Shown one piece after another: positions 45,760 to 55,176 of a stretch of DNA of 64,000 nucleotides. Origin of the DNA: Pedobacter kyonggii (GTDB taxonomy: Bacteria; Bacteroidota; Bacteroidia; Sphingobacteriales; Sphingobacteriaceae); the NCBI RefSeq assembly GCF_004310665.1, contig NZ_SIXF01000010.1:118059-182058 (forward strand). The letters are read 5' to 3'. A program made the translations under genes and the position numbers. The notes beneath the pieces are model-generated. The model searched no databases. It was not told where the DNA came from and worked only from the letters and a program-made list of their open reading frames with translations. Position 1 is the stretch's first letter. Each line of letters opens with the position of its first letter.

Positions 45760-47433
45760 TTAACTATTATAAGGCAGTACTATTTTAAATTCGGTACCAT
45801 TTCCTACTTTACTTTTTACAGAGATTTCTCCATCCATAAAGTTAACCAGTTCTTTGCAGAATGCCAAACCCAGGCCTACACTGCCCATTTGGTTATACTC
45901 ATTCTGAATCCTGAAAAACTTCTTAAATATATTATTTAATTCTGATGCTGCGATACCTATTCCCTTATCGGCAAACCGGAAAACCAGCAGCCCTTTAATC
46001 AACTTTGCACTAACGTGTAATTTTTTCTGTTCTGGCTTCGAATATTTGTAGGCATTTTCTGCCAGATTATCGAATAAACTCCCCAATAATACCGGATCAG
46101 TAATAAAGGTTTTAAAGCCCGCCACCTCATAGGTAATCTTAAAATCGGGATGTTTTAACGTATGCGATTCAATGGTACTTTCAATAAAATCTACAATATT
46201 AACTTCTTCCTGGTTCAGTTTAATCGCCTTATTTTCGATCTGCGTAAAGGCCAATAACTTATTCATTAAACCATTCAGCTTATCGGCTTCTTCATCCAGT
46301 ATCTTGCCATAAAGTTGCTGTTCCCTTTGACTTAATGCGGGAGCACTCTTAATATTGTTTCCTGCAATCTTAATCACGCTGACGGGCGTTTTAAACTCAT
46401 GCGTAAGGTTATTCACAAAATCGTACTGCAGCTTAAACATTTTGCTATTGATGTTCAGGTTACGGTAAATTAAAAAAGCAACCAATAAGAGCACACCGTA
46501 TACCAATAAAAGCACCAGGGCAATCGGCATGAAGTAAATAAAAATTTCCTTCTTGATGTAAGATTTTGATGAAATGAGGTACAGCTTAAAATCAGAAAAT
46601 GCACCCGGCAGGGCAATTTCGGTGTTAATATTTTCATCAGAAGTATCAATCGGATCGTAAGTCAACGGCTCAATTCTAATCGTTTGGTACAATAATGGTC
46701 TGGTATTGATGATCTTGATTTTATGCGCATCGAGATTAAAAACCAGTACATCCTGTTGATAAACAGGTGCTGGATCTAACTTCCGCCTGATCATATCTTT
46801 ATAGGCCCTTAAATCCTCCCGGCGGGGAATATTTAAATAGGTGATTTTATTTTCATTCGAGTTAACGATAGAAAAATTAGTAAACAATTCCTCTTGTGTA
46901 GGCACCGATGCTGTATCCAGATCCTCAACAAAAGTGGCAAGTTTAATGGCTATTGCATTAAAATCGCTTCCCACGTTAAAAGATCTGGTATTATCTTCTG
47001 AATATAATTTTACCGAATCGGGCTTAACACCTTTACCAAACTGAAAAATAGATTTAGGGCCAATACCTAAGTGGTTTGCATTGATCCCATCCTTAACAGG
47101 AACATTCTTTACCTCTGTGTCGTAAAAAGTAACCTTCGAGATAAAAGGATACTTTAGCATCACGGTATCTACAAACTTTGCTGCCGTAGAAGAATCTAAA
47201 AAGCCACTATAATACGAAATCTCGGGCATTTTATTCTGAAAGAAATCGTTATAAGGCTTAATACTTTGCTCTAGCACGTTTACCTTCTCAGATACAAAAT
47301 CGTTCTCGATCGATTTCTTGCTGTAGTTAAACGCTAAAAAAAGCGATAGGATAAAAAGAATGGAAATGAGTATAATGAAGGTTATACCGAGAGAGAAATT
47401 TTTACGATATCCACTTTTTTTATCTAAGGCCAT
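45760..47433 (-). CDS. membrane sensor histidine kinase
   Basis: The 557-residue kinase has an N-terminal membrane helix (about 12-35), a periplasmic sensor region of about 255 residues with no recognised fold, a second helix (about 299-323), a HisKA domain with the phospho-acceptor His345 (NLTHEFKTP), and a HATPase domain with NLAENAYKYS, ADKGIGIAASE and GSVGLGLAFCKEL. No HAMP domain is evident. It begins 3 bp after the S9-like gene and precedes the OmpR-type regulator. Confidence 0.95.
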   Translation of the reverse strand: MALDKKSGYRKNFSLGITFIILISILFILSLFLAFNYSKKSIENDFVSEKVNVLEQSIKPYNDFFQNKMPEISYYSGFLDSSTAAKFVDTVMLKYPFISKVTFYDTEVKNVPVKDGINANHLGIGPKSIFQFGKGVKPDSVKLYSEDNTRSFNVGSDFNAIAIKLATFVEDLDTASVPTQEELFTNFSIVNSNENKITYLNIPRREDLRAYKDMIRRKLDPAPVYQQDVLVFNLDAHKIKIINTRPLLYQTIRIEPLTYDPIDTSDENINTEIALPGAFSDFKLYLISSKSYIKKEIFIYFMPIALVLLLVYGVLLLVAFLIYRNLNINSKMFKLQYDFVNNLTHEFKTPVSVIKIAGNNIKSAPALSQREQQLYGKILDEEADKLNGLMNKLLAFTQIENKAIKLNQEEVNIVDFIESTIESHTLKHPDFKITYEVAGFKTFITDPVLLGSLFDNLAENAYKYSKPEQKKLHVSAKLIKGLLVFRFADKGIGIAASELNNIFKKFFRIQNEYNQMGSVGLGLAFCKELVNFMDGEISVKSKVGNGTEFKIVLPYNS

Positions 47434-47436
47434 ACC

Positions 47437-49320
47437 CTATTTCTTACCTAGATTTTCCTGTAAAAATTCTTCTAATGCTTTGTACAAAGCCGTTCTGCTT
47501 TGTTGACGTACTATTGGGTTTGGGCCTTCTTCCTTTTCGATATAGGTAACCCGAATATTCCGTTTTTTCAGCTCTTTGATAAACTGAACACCTTCTGCTA
47601 CATTAACACGTGGATCTTTAGGATTCTGTGCGATAAAAACAGGCGATTTAAACCGATCGGCATGGAAAACAGGCGATGCAAACCGCATATAATCGGTATC
47701 AGTTACCGGATTGCCAACAATTTCATAATACATCTGCAAATTCGCTTTTAAAAACGGCGGGATGGTTTTCAGGTAACTAAACAAATTGATTACTCCTGAA
47801 TTTGATCCACCACATTTATAAAGATCGGGATTTTTATACAAACAATTTAATGCAATATAACCACCAAAACCATTGCCATAAATAGCGATTTTTTTAGGAT
47901 TAGCAATGTTTTGCGCAATTAACCACCTTATCCCATCATTAACGTCTTCCTGGATTTTATCGCCCCACTGCTTAAAACCAGCGGCATAAAAAGATTTACC
48001 ATAACCGGTAGACCCACGATAGTTTACCTGCAAAACAGCATAACCACGGTTAGCCAAGAATTGAACCTCTGCATTATAACCCCAGCTATTTCGCCCTGCA
48101 GGGCCATTATGCGGCAGCACCACTACAGGTAAATTAACAGCCTTTTTATTTTTGGGCAAGGTTAAATAACCGTTAATGGTTAAATTATCCGAGCTTTTAA
48201 AACAGATTGGTTTCATGGCACTCATATCGCCCTGTTTAATAGATGGGCTAATATCAGTTAGTTTTTTAAGTTTATTCTCGCTAACGGTATAGAGATAATA
48301 AGAACCTGGATTTTTATCGGTAAATGTTCTTACCACAAAAACCTTGTCCATTTTATCTTTATCCATAATCTTCCATTCAGTACCTGGCAAAAGCCTATCT
48401 ATTTTCGAATAGGTAACCTTAGTACTTTCATCAAGATAATATTTTTCTTTTTTCCAGGTTTCGCAGGTTACAAAAAGCATTTTCTTTTGTGCCCTCGAAT
48501 ATTTTACATCTACCACGTTTAAGGTATCGTTTGCAAAAAGAACCTGTTTTTCTTTACCTGTTTTTAAATCGAGCGCCACTAGCGCATTCTTATCCCTATC
48601 TACATTTGAAATGACATAAAGTACATTGGGTTGGCTTTCGGAGAAGGCAACTGGCTGTAAAGTGGTTTCGAAATTATTGGTAATTACCGGAGCAAAGGCC
48701 TGGTTTTCGTTTTGCCGGTACATTAAAGTTTCGTTCACTCCATCACTCGCTACAGCAATTTTCAGCACCCCTCTGTTATCTGTCATCCATTCGGTAATAT
48801 TGCCAGGATTTTTAGCTGCAATATCCATTTTACCATTCCGAACATTTAAACGGTAAACATCGAAAACTGTCGAATCGCGTTTATTGGATGCAACAATAAT
48901 GTATTTATCATCAATCAACTGATCTTCTATTACCCTTAACCTGTTTTTCTCGTTTGCACTCAGTTGAACCTGCTTGCTTCCATCTTTATTGATGACGAAA
49001 ATATCCGATTTACGCTCTTTAGATTCGTCTTCAGTATAATAAATCAACTCGTTATTGCTGGTCCAGAAATGAAAACTGATATTCTTCCCATTCAAATGGG
49101 TTAACTGAAGACTATTTCCGGTAGCAAGATCTTCAACAAAAAGATCAAGTTTTTTATCATGAAGCTTTAAGTAAGAAAGACTTTTCCCATCCGGAGAAAT
49201 GCGATAATAGGCTTTATCCTGCGTTTTAAAAAAATCGTCCACAGGAATAGTATCATCGTTAGTGCCTTTACAGGCCCAGATCAATGCAACCATTAACAAT
49301 AGAAAAATCTTTTTTAGCAT
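47437..49320 (-). CDS. S9 prolyl-oligopeptidase-like lipoprotein lacking catalytic Ser and His
   Basis: The 627-residue protein has a lipobox IWAC at Cys17, an N-terminal beta-propeller (about 30-360) and a C-terminal alpha/beta-hydrolase domain (about 370-620). The expected nucleophile motif GxSxGG reads GNGFGGY with Gly484 where Ser should be. The Asp is kept (PKDPRV, Asp569). The final His region reads EEGPNPIVR (597-605), with no His. Two of the three catalytic residues are thus missing, so it is probably not a peptidase. It is translated with the kinase after it (3-bp gap), suggesting a ligand-sensing accessory role. Confidence 0.9.
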   Translation of the reverse strand: MLKKIFLLLMVALIWACKGTNDDTIPVDDFFKTQDKAYYRISPDGKSLSYLKLHDKKLDLFVEDLATGNSLQLTHLNGKNISFHFWTSNNELIYYTEDESKERKSDIFVINKDGSKQVQLSANEKNRLRVIEDQLIDDKYIIVASNKRDSTVFDVYRLNVRNGKMDIAAKNPGNITEWMTDNRGVLKIAVASDGVNETLMYRQNENQAFAPVITNNFETTLQPVAFSESQPNVLYVISNVDRDKNALVALDLKTGKEKQVLFANDTLNVVDVKYSRAQKKMLFVTCETWKKEKYYLDESTKVTYSKIDRLLPGTEWKIMDKDKMDKVFVVRTFTDKNPGSYYLYTVSENKLKKLTDISPSIKQGDMSAMKPICFKSSDNLTINGYLTLPKNKKAVNLPVVVLPHNGPAGRNSWGYNAEVQFLANRGYAVLQVNYRGSTGYGKSFYAAGFKQWGDKIQEDVNDGIRWLIAQNIANPKKIAIYGNGFGGYIALNCLYKNPDLYKCGGSNSGVINLFSYLKTIPPFLKANLQMYYEIVGNPVTDTDYMRFASPVFHADRFKSPVFIAQNPKDPRVNVAEGVQFIKELKKRNIRVTYIEKEEGPNPIVRQQSRTALYKALEEFLQENLGKK

Positions 49321-49548
49321 AAATAAATCCTTTACGGGATGACAAAAATAAGTATCATAACAACTTAACCGCGATTTACACCAACAATGTTACTTATGCA
49401 ATCAATAATAAGTCGTGGTTCAATTTAGTATTTATAAAATACCTACAAAATAAAATACAGGTAACATTTAAAATACGTTTAATATCAATTGGCACTTTAG
49501 CTAAAGATGTATTAAAATGTTACATTTAAAACTTATAATTTAGGGTTT

Positions 49549-51372
49549 ATGAACCGCTTGCTTTTCATCATATTCTTATCGCTAACACTTGGGGCCAATG
49601 CACAGATTTTCCGCCCGAACCAACAGGTTGCACCCGATGAAAGTACTTTAGCCATTCAATATTACCAGGACGGCGATTATGAAAAAGCCGTTGTTCTGCT
49701 TGAGAAACTCTATGCCATACCGAATAACGAGGCTTATTTCGATATTTATTTCAATACACTGGTAAAATTGAAACGTTATGATGTTGCCGAAAAATTAGTT
49801 AAAAAGGAAATCAGGAAAAGTCCACAGAGTGATCTCTATCCAATAGCACTGGGCAAACTTTATCAGGAGAAGGGTGATGTATTAGCGGCAAACAAGATTT
49901 TTACAGATGTAATTAATAAACTTCCGAAAGATGAATTTAAGATCAGGAATTTAGCCAATAGTTTTTATCGTTTTGAAAATTATGAATTTGCGGTTCAAAC
50001 TTTTAAGCAGGGCAGAAAACTGTTGGGCAACGATCAACTCTTTGTCTTTGAGCTATTGAACATCTACCGTTTTAAAAAGGATAAGCCCATGCTCATGCAA
50101 GAGTACCTTGATGCCATGGGCACCATGCCGCAGCTTTTACCGCAGGCTGAAGCCGTACTGGCCTCTATTTTTGAGGACAAAAACGATTACCAAACCTTTC
50201 AGGCAGCTATTTTAAGAAAAATACAGAAAGAGCCCGATGCCGAAATTTATATTCAGTTACTTACCTGGAATTATATCCAACAACAGGAATTTGATATGGC
50301 CCTGCGCCAGCTAATTGCATACGATAAACGCACCAAAGCTGATGGAGGCACCTTATTTAATGCCATTTATACATTTGTTGACAATGGCGCATACGAAACG
50401 GCGATTAAAGCCTACGATTACCTGTTAACTAAAGGAAAGGATAACCAGTATTATCTTCCTTCAAAAATAGAAATGCTGAATACCAAGTATAACCTGCGTA
50501 CTAATGGGAAATATACGATAGCCGACCTTGACCTGTTAGCGAAAGATTATCAGGCCTTACTGGACGAAAACGGTAAGAACAGAAACACACTTTTCGCGAT
50601 AAAAAAACTCGCAAACTTGCAGGCTTATTATTTAAACCAGCCCAGTAACGCGGAAAAAGAACTAGAAGAAGCAATAAAAATGCCTGGCATTAACGATCAG
50701 GACTTAGGCCAGTTAAAACTCGATTTAGGCGATATTTATATTTTAACCAACCAACCCTGGGAAGCTTTTTTAGTTTACGAGCAAGTGAGCAAACAATTTG
50801 AAGGACAGCCCATAGGAAATGAGGCACGTTTCAGGAGCGCTAAACTTTCCTTTTATCAGGGTAATTTCGAATACAGCAATGGCCAATGTCAGGTTTTAAA
50901 GGCCGCAACTTCACAACTCATTGCAAACGATGCCTTGAACCTGAGTTTACTGATTAACGATAATATTCAAACCCCTGCAGATAGCAACGCACTAAAAATG
51001 TATGCCGATGCAGAGATGCTTTTATTCAGAAACCTCCCTGAGCGTGCCGTTAAAAAAATGGATAGTATTGCGATAGCATTTCCACAAAATAGCCTAGCCG
51101 ACGCGATAATGATGAGTAAAGCAAGAATTTTCATCAAAGTAAACGATTTCCAAAAAGCAGCCGATATCTTGAAAAAGGTAACTGAAGATTTTAAAGATGG
51201 AATTTGGACAGACGATGCGCTTTTTACCTTGGGCGATCTTTATGAAAAGAAATTGAACGACATTGCACAGGCCAAAATCTATTTCCAGAAACTGATTACG
51301 GATTACCCGGGGAGCATGTTCAGTGCCGAAGCAAGAAAAAGGTTTAGGAATTTACGCGGAGACGGGGTTTAA
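49549..51372 (+). CDS. secreted TPR protein
   Basis: The 607-residue protein has a signal peptide (cleavage after about residue 18, ANA|QI) and about fifteen TPR-like helical pairs along its length (for example LAIQYYQDGDYEKAVVLLEKLY and a C-terminal ALFTLGDLYEKKLNDIAQAKIYFQKLI-type unit). It resembles periplasmic scaffolding proteins, but no function is known. It is divergent from the S9-like gene, separated by 228 bp in which no gene or clear regulator was seen. Confidence 0.85.
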   Translation: MNRLLFIIFLSLTLGANAQIFRPNQQVAPDESTLAIQYYQDGDYEKAVVLLEKLYAIPNNEAYFDIYFNTLVKLKRYDVAEKLVKKEIRKSPQSDLYPIALGKLYQEKGDVLAANKIFTDVINKLPKDEFKIRNLANSFYRFENYEFAVQTFKQGRKLLGNDQLFVFELLNIYRFKKDKPMLMQEYLDAMGTMPQLLPQAEAVLASIFEDKNDYQTFQAAILRKIQKEPDAEIYIQLLTWNYIQQQEFDMALRQLIAYDKRTKADGGTLFNAIYTFVDNGAYETAIKAYDYLLTKGKDNQYYLPSKIEMLNTKYNLRTNGKYTIADLDLLAKDYQALLDENGKNRNTLFAIKKLANLQAYYLNQPSNAEKELEEAIKMPGINDQDLGQLKLDLGDIYILTNQPWEAFLVYEQVSKQFEGQPIGNEARFRSAKLSFYQGNFEYSNGQCQVLKAATSQLIANDALNLSLLINDNIQTPADSNALKMYADAEMLLFRNLPERAVKKMDSIAIAFPQNSLADAIMMSKARIFIKVNDFQKAADILKKVTEDFKDGIWTDDALFTLGDLYEKKLNDIAQAKIYFQKLITDYPGSMFSAEARKRFRNLRGDGV

Positions 51373-51455
51373 TTAGCTCAATGGTTCATTAGTCATTAGT
51401 TCATTCGTAATGGTTAATCGGTTAATTGTTGTAACTGGTTAATTGCCCCATACGC
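51373..51455. repeat. word-like spacer after the TPR gene
   Basis: ATTAGTCATTAGTTCATT and GGTTAATCGGTTAATTG (51412-51428) make up the spacer; the latter is identical to 16552-16568. GCCAAACGC near 51460 recurs at 35461 in the spacer before the DUF3050 gene. Confidence 0.5.
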
Positions 51456-52028
51456 TCAACGCCAAACGCTATAACGTTTCCAATCCCAAACCACCACATT
51501 CCATTCTACCGCGCTGTTATCTGTATAAGTATGAATAACCTCGAAACCAATACGTTTATGTGCATTCATCGATCGTAAATTGATGCTTGCAATTTCGGTG
51601 ATTGCGAAATCGTATTTAGATTTAAAATAATCTTTATAAGCGTGATAACATTGATCGAATAAACCCTTACCCCGATAATTCTGACCAACACAAACCTGGC
51701 CTACAACAATATACGAATAAGAAGAAACAAATTTACCGTGATATTGGATGTGATCGAAACTTTCGTACATTTCAACCAATCTCGGGATAGCATTCTTAGA
51801 CTGCTCGGTCATTGCTAACACATAAGCTACAACCAATTCTCCATCTCTTGCAATAATGTTGGGTTCATGCTGATGCATTTTTTCCAGATCATCAAGTGAA
51901 TGCGAAACGGTGACGAAACCCTGTTCTTTTATTTGCTCAGAGGTTAAATCTTTTTTTAGGTTTTGTTTTTGAAGCTCAAGAATGCCTTCAAGTTCTTTGG
52001 TAGTAGAAGATTTGGTAATGATAATCAT
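51456..52028 (-). CDS. GNAT family acetyltransferase
   Basis: The 190-residue protein shows the GNAT pattern with the acetyl-CoA loop GQVCVGQNYRGKGLF (QNYRGKG, motif A) and the late SMNAHKRIGFEVIHTY segment. Substrate unknown. It lies 18 bp after a small membrane protein gene on the same strand, so the two may be cotranscribed. Confidence 0.85.
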   Translation of the reverse strand: MIIITKSSTTKELEGILELQKQNLKKDLTSEQIKEQGFVTVSHSLDDLEKMHQHEPNIIARDGELVVAYVLAMTEQSKNAIPRLVEMYESFDHIQYHGKFVSSYSYIVVGQVCVGQNYRGKGLFDQCYHAYKDYFKSKYDFAITEIASINLRSMNAHKRIGFEVIHTYTDNSAVEWNVVVWDWKRYSVWR

Positions 52029-52046
52029 TTGTGGATATAGATGGCA

Positions 52047-52322
52047 TTAGACATCTAGTGCAATAATAGTTAAGGTTAGCAACAAAATGAAGCAAATTCC
52101 TGCCAAGATTAAAATTCTGGCACCATGCTGCCTATCGGTTAAGGAATAAGAAAACACTTTTTCACCTGTACTTAGTGTTCTCTTTTTCTTCATAATATCC
52201 CAACCGATAACCAATCCTAAAATGCCGCCGAAAATTGCAGTTAGGTAACCAGTATAAATATAATTTCGAGTGGAATTGTCTATTTTTTGAGAGGCGTTAT
52301 TTCGTATCATGCTTAAAAACAA
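52047..52322 (-). CDS. small membrane protein of unknown function
   Basis: The 91-residue protein has two membrane helices (about 22-43 and 68-88) and polar ends; the loop has KKKRTLSTGEKVFSYS. No family was recognised. It precedes a GNAT gene by 18 bp. A TACCTTTG box and the DUF4286 start lie on the opposite strand about 95 bp away. Confidence 0.65.
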   Translation of the reverse strand: MFLSMIRNNASQKIDNSTRNYIYTGYLTAIFGGILGLVIGWDIMKKKRTLSTGEKVFSYSLTDRQHGARILILAGICFILLLTLTIIALDV

Positions 52323-52406
52323 TGGGATTCGTCAAATTTAGCAGATTGACACCACTTTAAAGAATAAAAACCACTATCAGCAATTTTTTAACATTTATAT
52401 ATTATC

Positions 52407-52414
52407 TACCTTTG
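52407..52414 (+). promoter_or_regulatory. TAnnTTTG box just before the DUF4286 gene
   Basis: TACCTTTG ends 4 bp before the ATG at 52419, so a transcript from it would be leaderless or nearly so. No -33 TTG at the usual distance is present. Confidence 0.4.
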
Positions 52415-52418
52415 TGGC

Positions 52419-52721
52419 ATGTTTTTATATAATGTTACGCTCATCATTGATGATGCAGCAGCCGAAGAGTGGTTACAGTGGATGCAAGATGTTCATATCC
52501 CTGAAGTGATGGCTACGGGTATGTTTATTTCCAACCGCTTATTAAAGGTTATAGACTCACCGAACGAAGGAGTAACCTATTGCGCACAGTATGTTGCCGA
52601 GACATTAGATCATTATAATAAATACCAGGAAGTATTTGCACCTGCTTTACAGGCTGAACTAAACGAAAGATACAAAAACCGCTTTGTGGCTTATCGTACC
52701 TTAATGGAATTTGTAGGTTAG
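52419..52721 (+). CDS. DUF4286 family protein
   Basis: The 100-residue protein fits DUF4286: a ferredoxin-like small fold with the FLYNVTLIIDDAAAEEWLQWM start and EVMATGMF. The HIPEVM segment and the final ERYKNRFVAYRTLMEF are typical of this Bacteroidetes family. Function unknown. It appears to be a single gene with a promoter box almost touching its ATG. Confidence 0.85.
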   Translation: MFLYNVTLIIDDAAAEEWLQWMQDVHIPEVMATGMFISNRLLKVIDSPNEGVTYCAQYVAETLDHYNKYQEVFAPALQAELNERYKNRFVAYRTLMEFVG

Positions 52722-52744
52722 ACTTCCGACTAAGGACTCCGGAC

Positions 52745-53071
52745 TTATTTCAGCTTCTCATTATTCTTATGCCTATCTGCGTCGCGGATACTCTTTTTCT
52801 CCAGGTTCTTTTCTAAGGCTTCGGTTAGGTTAATACCGGTTTGATTGGCCAGACAGATCAGCACAAACATTACATCAGCCATTTCATCGGCAAGGTTTAC
52901 CTCTTCGTCACTTTTTTTAAACGATTGCTCGCCATATTTACGGGCCATAATACGGGCAACCTCCCCAACTTCTTCCATTAAAATAGCGGTGTTGGTTAAT
53001 TCATTAAAATAACGGATGCCTGTGGTTTTAATCCAAAGGTCTACGGTTTCCTGTGCTTCGTTAATGGTCAT
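52745..53071 (-). CDS. MazG-like nucleotide pyrophosphohydrolase
   Basis: The 108-residue protein has the MazG-type metal site: EEVGEVARIM (Glu-rich helix) and EMADVMFVLICLANQ (E-x2-D). Such enzymes hydrolyse nucleoside triphosphates to monophosphates plus pyrophosphate, cleaning the nucleotide pool. It overlaps the 3' end of the GT39 gene by 11 bp and is read in the same direction. Confidence 0.9.
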   Translation of the reverse strand: MTINEAQETVDLWIKTTGIRYFNELTNTAILMEEVGEVARIMARKYGEQSFKKSDEEVNLADEMADVMFVLICLANQTGINLTEALEKNLEKKSIRDADRHKNNEKLK

Positions 53072-54602
53072 TTTTTTCTTCTTCTATTTCTGATTTTATA
53101 ATGCTGCTCACTTCAATATTGGCACCTTCGAGCAAAAACACACCTGCACCTTTTTCTCTCGCATAAGATGTTTTTATCTCTCCAATTTTGGTAATCCTGG
53201 CAAAATATGGTTGTTCTCGCTTACGTTGTGGATCTCTGTCGCTCGATTCAGTGATCATAATGAAATCTTTGATTGGTTTATCCATTTTAAACCAATACAG
53301 ATAATCGGCATTGTATGATACGGCGTTTATATTTTTATATTTTGAATAATAGTTAATCGCACCAGCTTGTCCATAATTATCAGCACGTACCAATACAGTA
53401 GATTTATCTTTAACCTTTCTGTAGGCAACATCAACAAGTGTTGCCAATTCTTTCCAGCCCTGCATATCAGCATAGTCCTGTGGCAGCGCGTGATTTTTCC
53501 CATCTTCCCAACGCAATGCCCCTACCCGCTCGAACCTTTTATGGTGTGCAACAATTTCATCGGGACTATAAACAGGCATCAAAAGCGGTAACAGGTAAAT
53601 AAATGTGCCTATATTAAAAGCAAACAACAAACCTGTTAGTATACGTTTCTTCGCTAAAACCCGACTTAAGTAAACAGCCCCAAAAGCCAATAAAACCGGA
53701 TATAAACCTAAGGCATAATAATCTTTAGCTTTAAAATAGCTAAATACAATAAGTGTAAATAAATAGGAGAGTATAATCCATCTGTATTTGCTGAAATCCT
53801 TATAAAAAATCAGGCTGCAAATGCCTGCTAAAAGAATAAAGATCGAACTGATAAAAAAGAGGAACTGTCCGACAAAAAAATCAAACCGGTTTACATGAAC
53901 CAACTGAGTTGCCTGTAAAAGTTTCATGTGGGCGAGCACCGGAAAGTGATTGTTAATCTGCCAGATTATATTGGGTGAAATGATTAAAAGCACCAGTAAA
54001 ATGGCCAGATAAAGATGTTTATCGGTAAATATTTTTCGTTTTGAGGTAATGAGTATAGCTGGTAGTAAACCAATGATGAGAAAAAGGATATTGTATTTAT
54101 TTAAAAAACCTAAAGCGACAAAAATGGCAAAGGCATACAGGTATCTGGCTTCGTTTTTATCGAAATATTTTAACAGATAATAGAATATAGCTGTCCACGC
54201 CAAAACATCGAAAGAATTGGGTTGGTAAAGGGTATTTAGCCTGAGCATAGCAGAACACAGGCAAGCTACAGCAACCAGGCATTTGGCCAGTAAGTTACCC
54301 TTTAAAAAACCGACAATTTTCCAGCAGTACAATATAGTGAAGGCACCTAATAATGCAGGAACTAGTTTTACCACGAAATATCCATTGCCAAAAGCTTTAA
54401 TCAGCCATGAAAATAGCGAGGTTAAAGGCGGAACTGAGGTAAAACCTGCAGCCAGGTGGTTCGCCTGATCCAAATGCAGAAATTCATCACGGTGCAATTC
54501 GTAAACCGAATTAACCAATACAAAAGATAACACTAACTTTAAAATCAGAAAAAACGCAAGACAACTGTATTCCGCTAGCCGGTTCGGATTTTTATCCTTC
54601 AT
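53061..54602 (-). CDS. GT39/ArnT-like membrane glycosyltransferase
   Basis: The 513-residue protein has about twelve membrane helices and the GT-C signature in the first external loop (ELHRDEFLHLDQANHLAAG, with an Asp-Glu pair). A C-terminal soluble domain of about 140 residues follows the helices. Members transfer sugars from polyprenyl-phosphate donors to lipid or protein. Its stop overlaps the start of the MazG-like gene. Confidence 0.88.
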   Translation of the reverse strand: MKDKNPNRLAEYSCLAFFLILKLVLSFVLVNSVYELHRDEFLHLDQANHLAAGFTSVPPLTSLFSWLIKAFGNGYFVVKLVPALLGAFTILYCWKIVGFLKGNLLAKCLVAVACLCSAMLRLNTLYQPNSFDVLAWTAIFYYLLKYFDKNEARYLYAFAIFVALGFLNKYNILFLIIGLLPAILITSKRKIFTDKHLYLAILLVLLIISPNIIWQINNHFPVLAHMKLLQATQLVHVNRFDFFVGQFLFFISSIFILLAGICSLIFYKDFSKYRWIILSYLFTLIVFSYFKAKDYYALGLYPVLLAFGAVYLSRVLAKKRILTGLLFAFNIGTFIYLLPLLMPVYSPDEIVAHHKRFERVGALRWEDGKNHALPQDYADMQGWKELATLVDVAYRKVKDKSTVLVRADNYGQAGAINYYSKYKNINAVSYNADYLYWFKMDKPIKDFIMITESSDRDPQRKREQPYFARITKIGEIKTSYAREKGAGVFLLEGANIEVSSIIKSEIEEEKNDH

Positions 54603-54693
54603 ATTAGCTTAGGTTAAAAGTTTGGAATAAATTAATATTATTTTTTTGACAATTCAAGACTTAATAAGTTACGCCGCTATTATTTAATATTAA

Positions 54694-55146
54694 TTATTCC
54701 TTATCTTTTGTATCAATCAAAATTGTAACTGGTCCATCGTTTAAAAGTGCGATTTTCATATCAGCACCAAAAATTCCGGTTTTTACTTTTTTACCCAATA
54801 AAGCCGATAACTTTTCAATCATTTTCTCGTAAAGTGGAATCGCCACATCTGGTCGTGCTGCCCTTGTAAAACCCGGACGGTTTCCTTTTTTGGTAGATGC
54901 AAATAAGGTAAATTGGCTGATCAATAAAATATCTCCGCCCACATCGGCAAGTGCTTTATTCATCATTCCGTTTTCATCTCCAAAAACACGCATACCGATA
55001 ATTTTCTGTGCCAACCAATCCAAATCCTCTAAAGCATCGGCGTCTTCTATACCTAACAACACTAAAAATCCGGTATCAATCGCTCCCGTTACCTCGCCGT
55101 CCACTGTGCAACTGGCCTGTGTAACTCTTTGTAAAACTGCTCGCAT
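54694..55146 (-). CDS. dtd: D-aminoacyl-tRNA deacylase
   Basis: Dtd removes D-amino acids and glycine mischarged on tRNA. The 150-residue protein starts MRAVLQRVTQASCTVDGE and has the family motifs SQFTL (77-81) and the Gly-cisPro NDGPVT (136-141, Gly138-Pro139). Length is normal. The start is divergent from an uncharacterised lipoprotein gene. Confidence 0.95.
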   Translation of the reverse strand: MRAVLQRVTQASCTVDGEVTGAIDTGFLVLLGIEDADALEDLDWLAQKIIGMRVFGDENGMMNKALADVGGDILLISQFTLFASTKKGNRPGFTRAARPDVAIPLYEKMIEKLSALLGKKVKTGIFGADMKIALLNDGPVTILIDTKDKE

Positions 55147-55176
55147 TTTATACTACTTTTGCTCAATAAAATTGAT

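Noticed and set aside
47437-49320. A sequencing frameshift or decay explaining the lost Ser and His of the S9-like protein
   Set aside because: The frame is open for 627 residues, the surrounding motif residues (Gly, Gly, Tyr; Asp569) are intact, and both substitutions are codon changes, not frame breaks.
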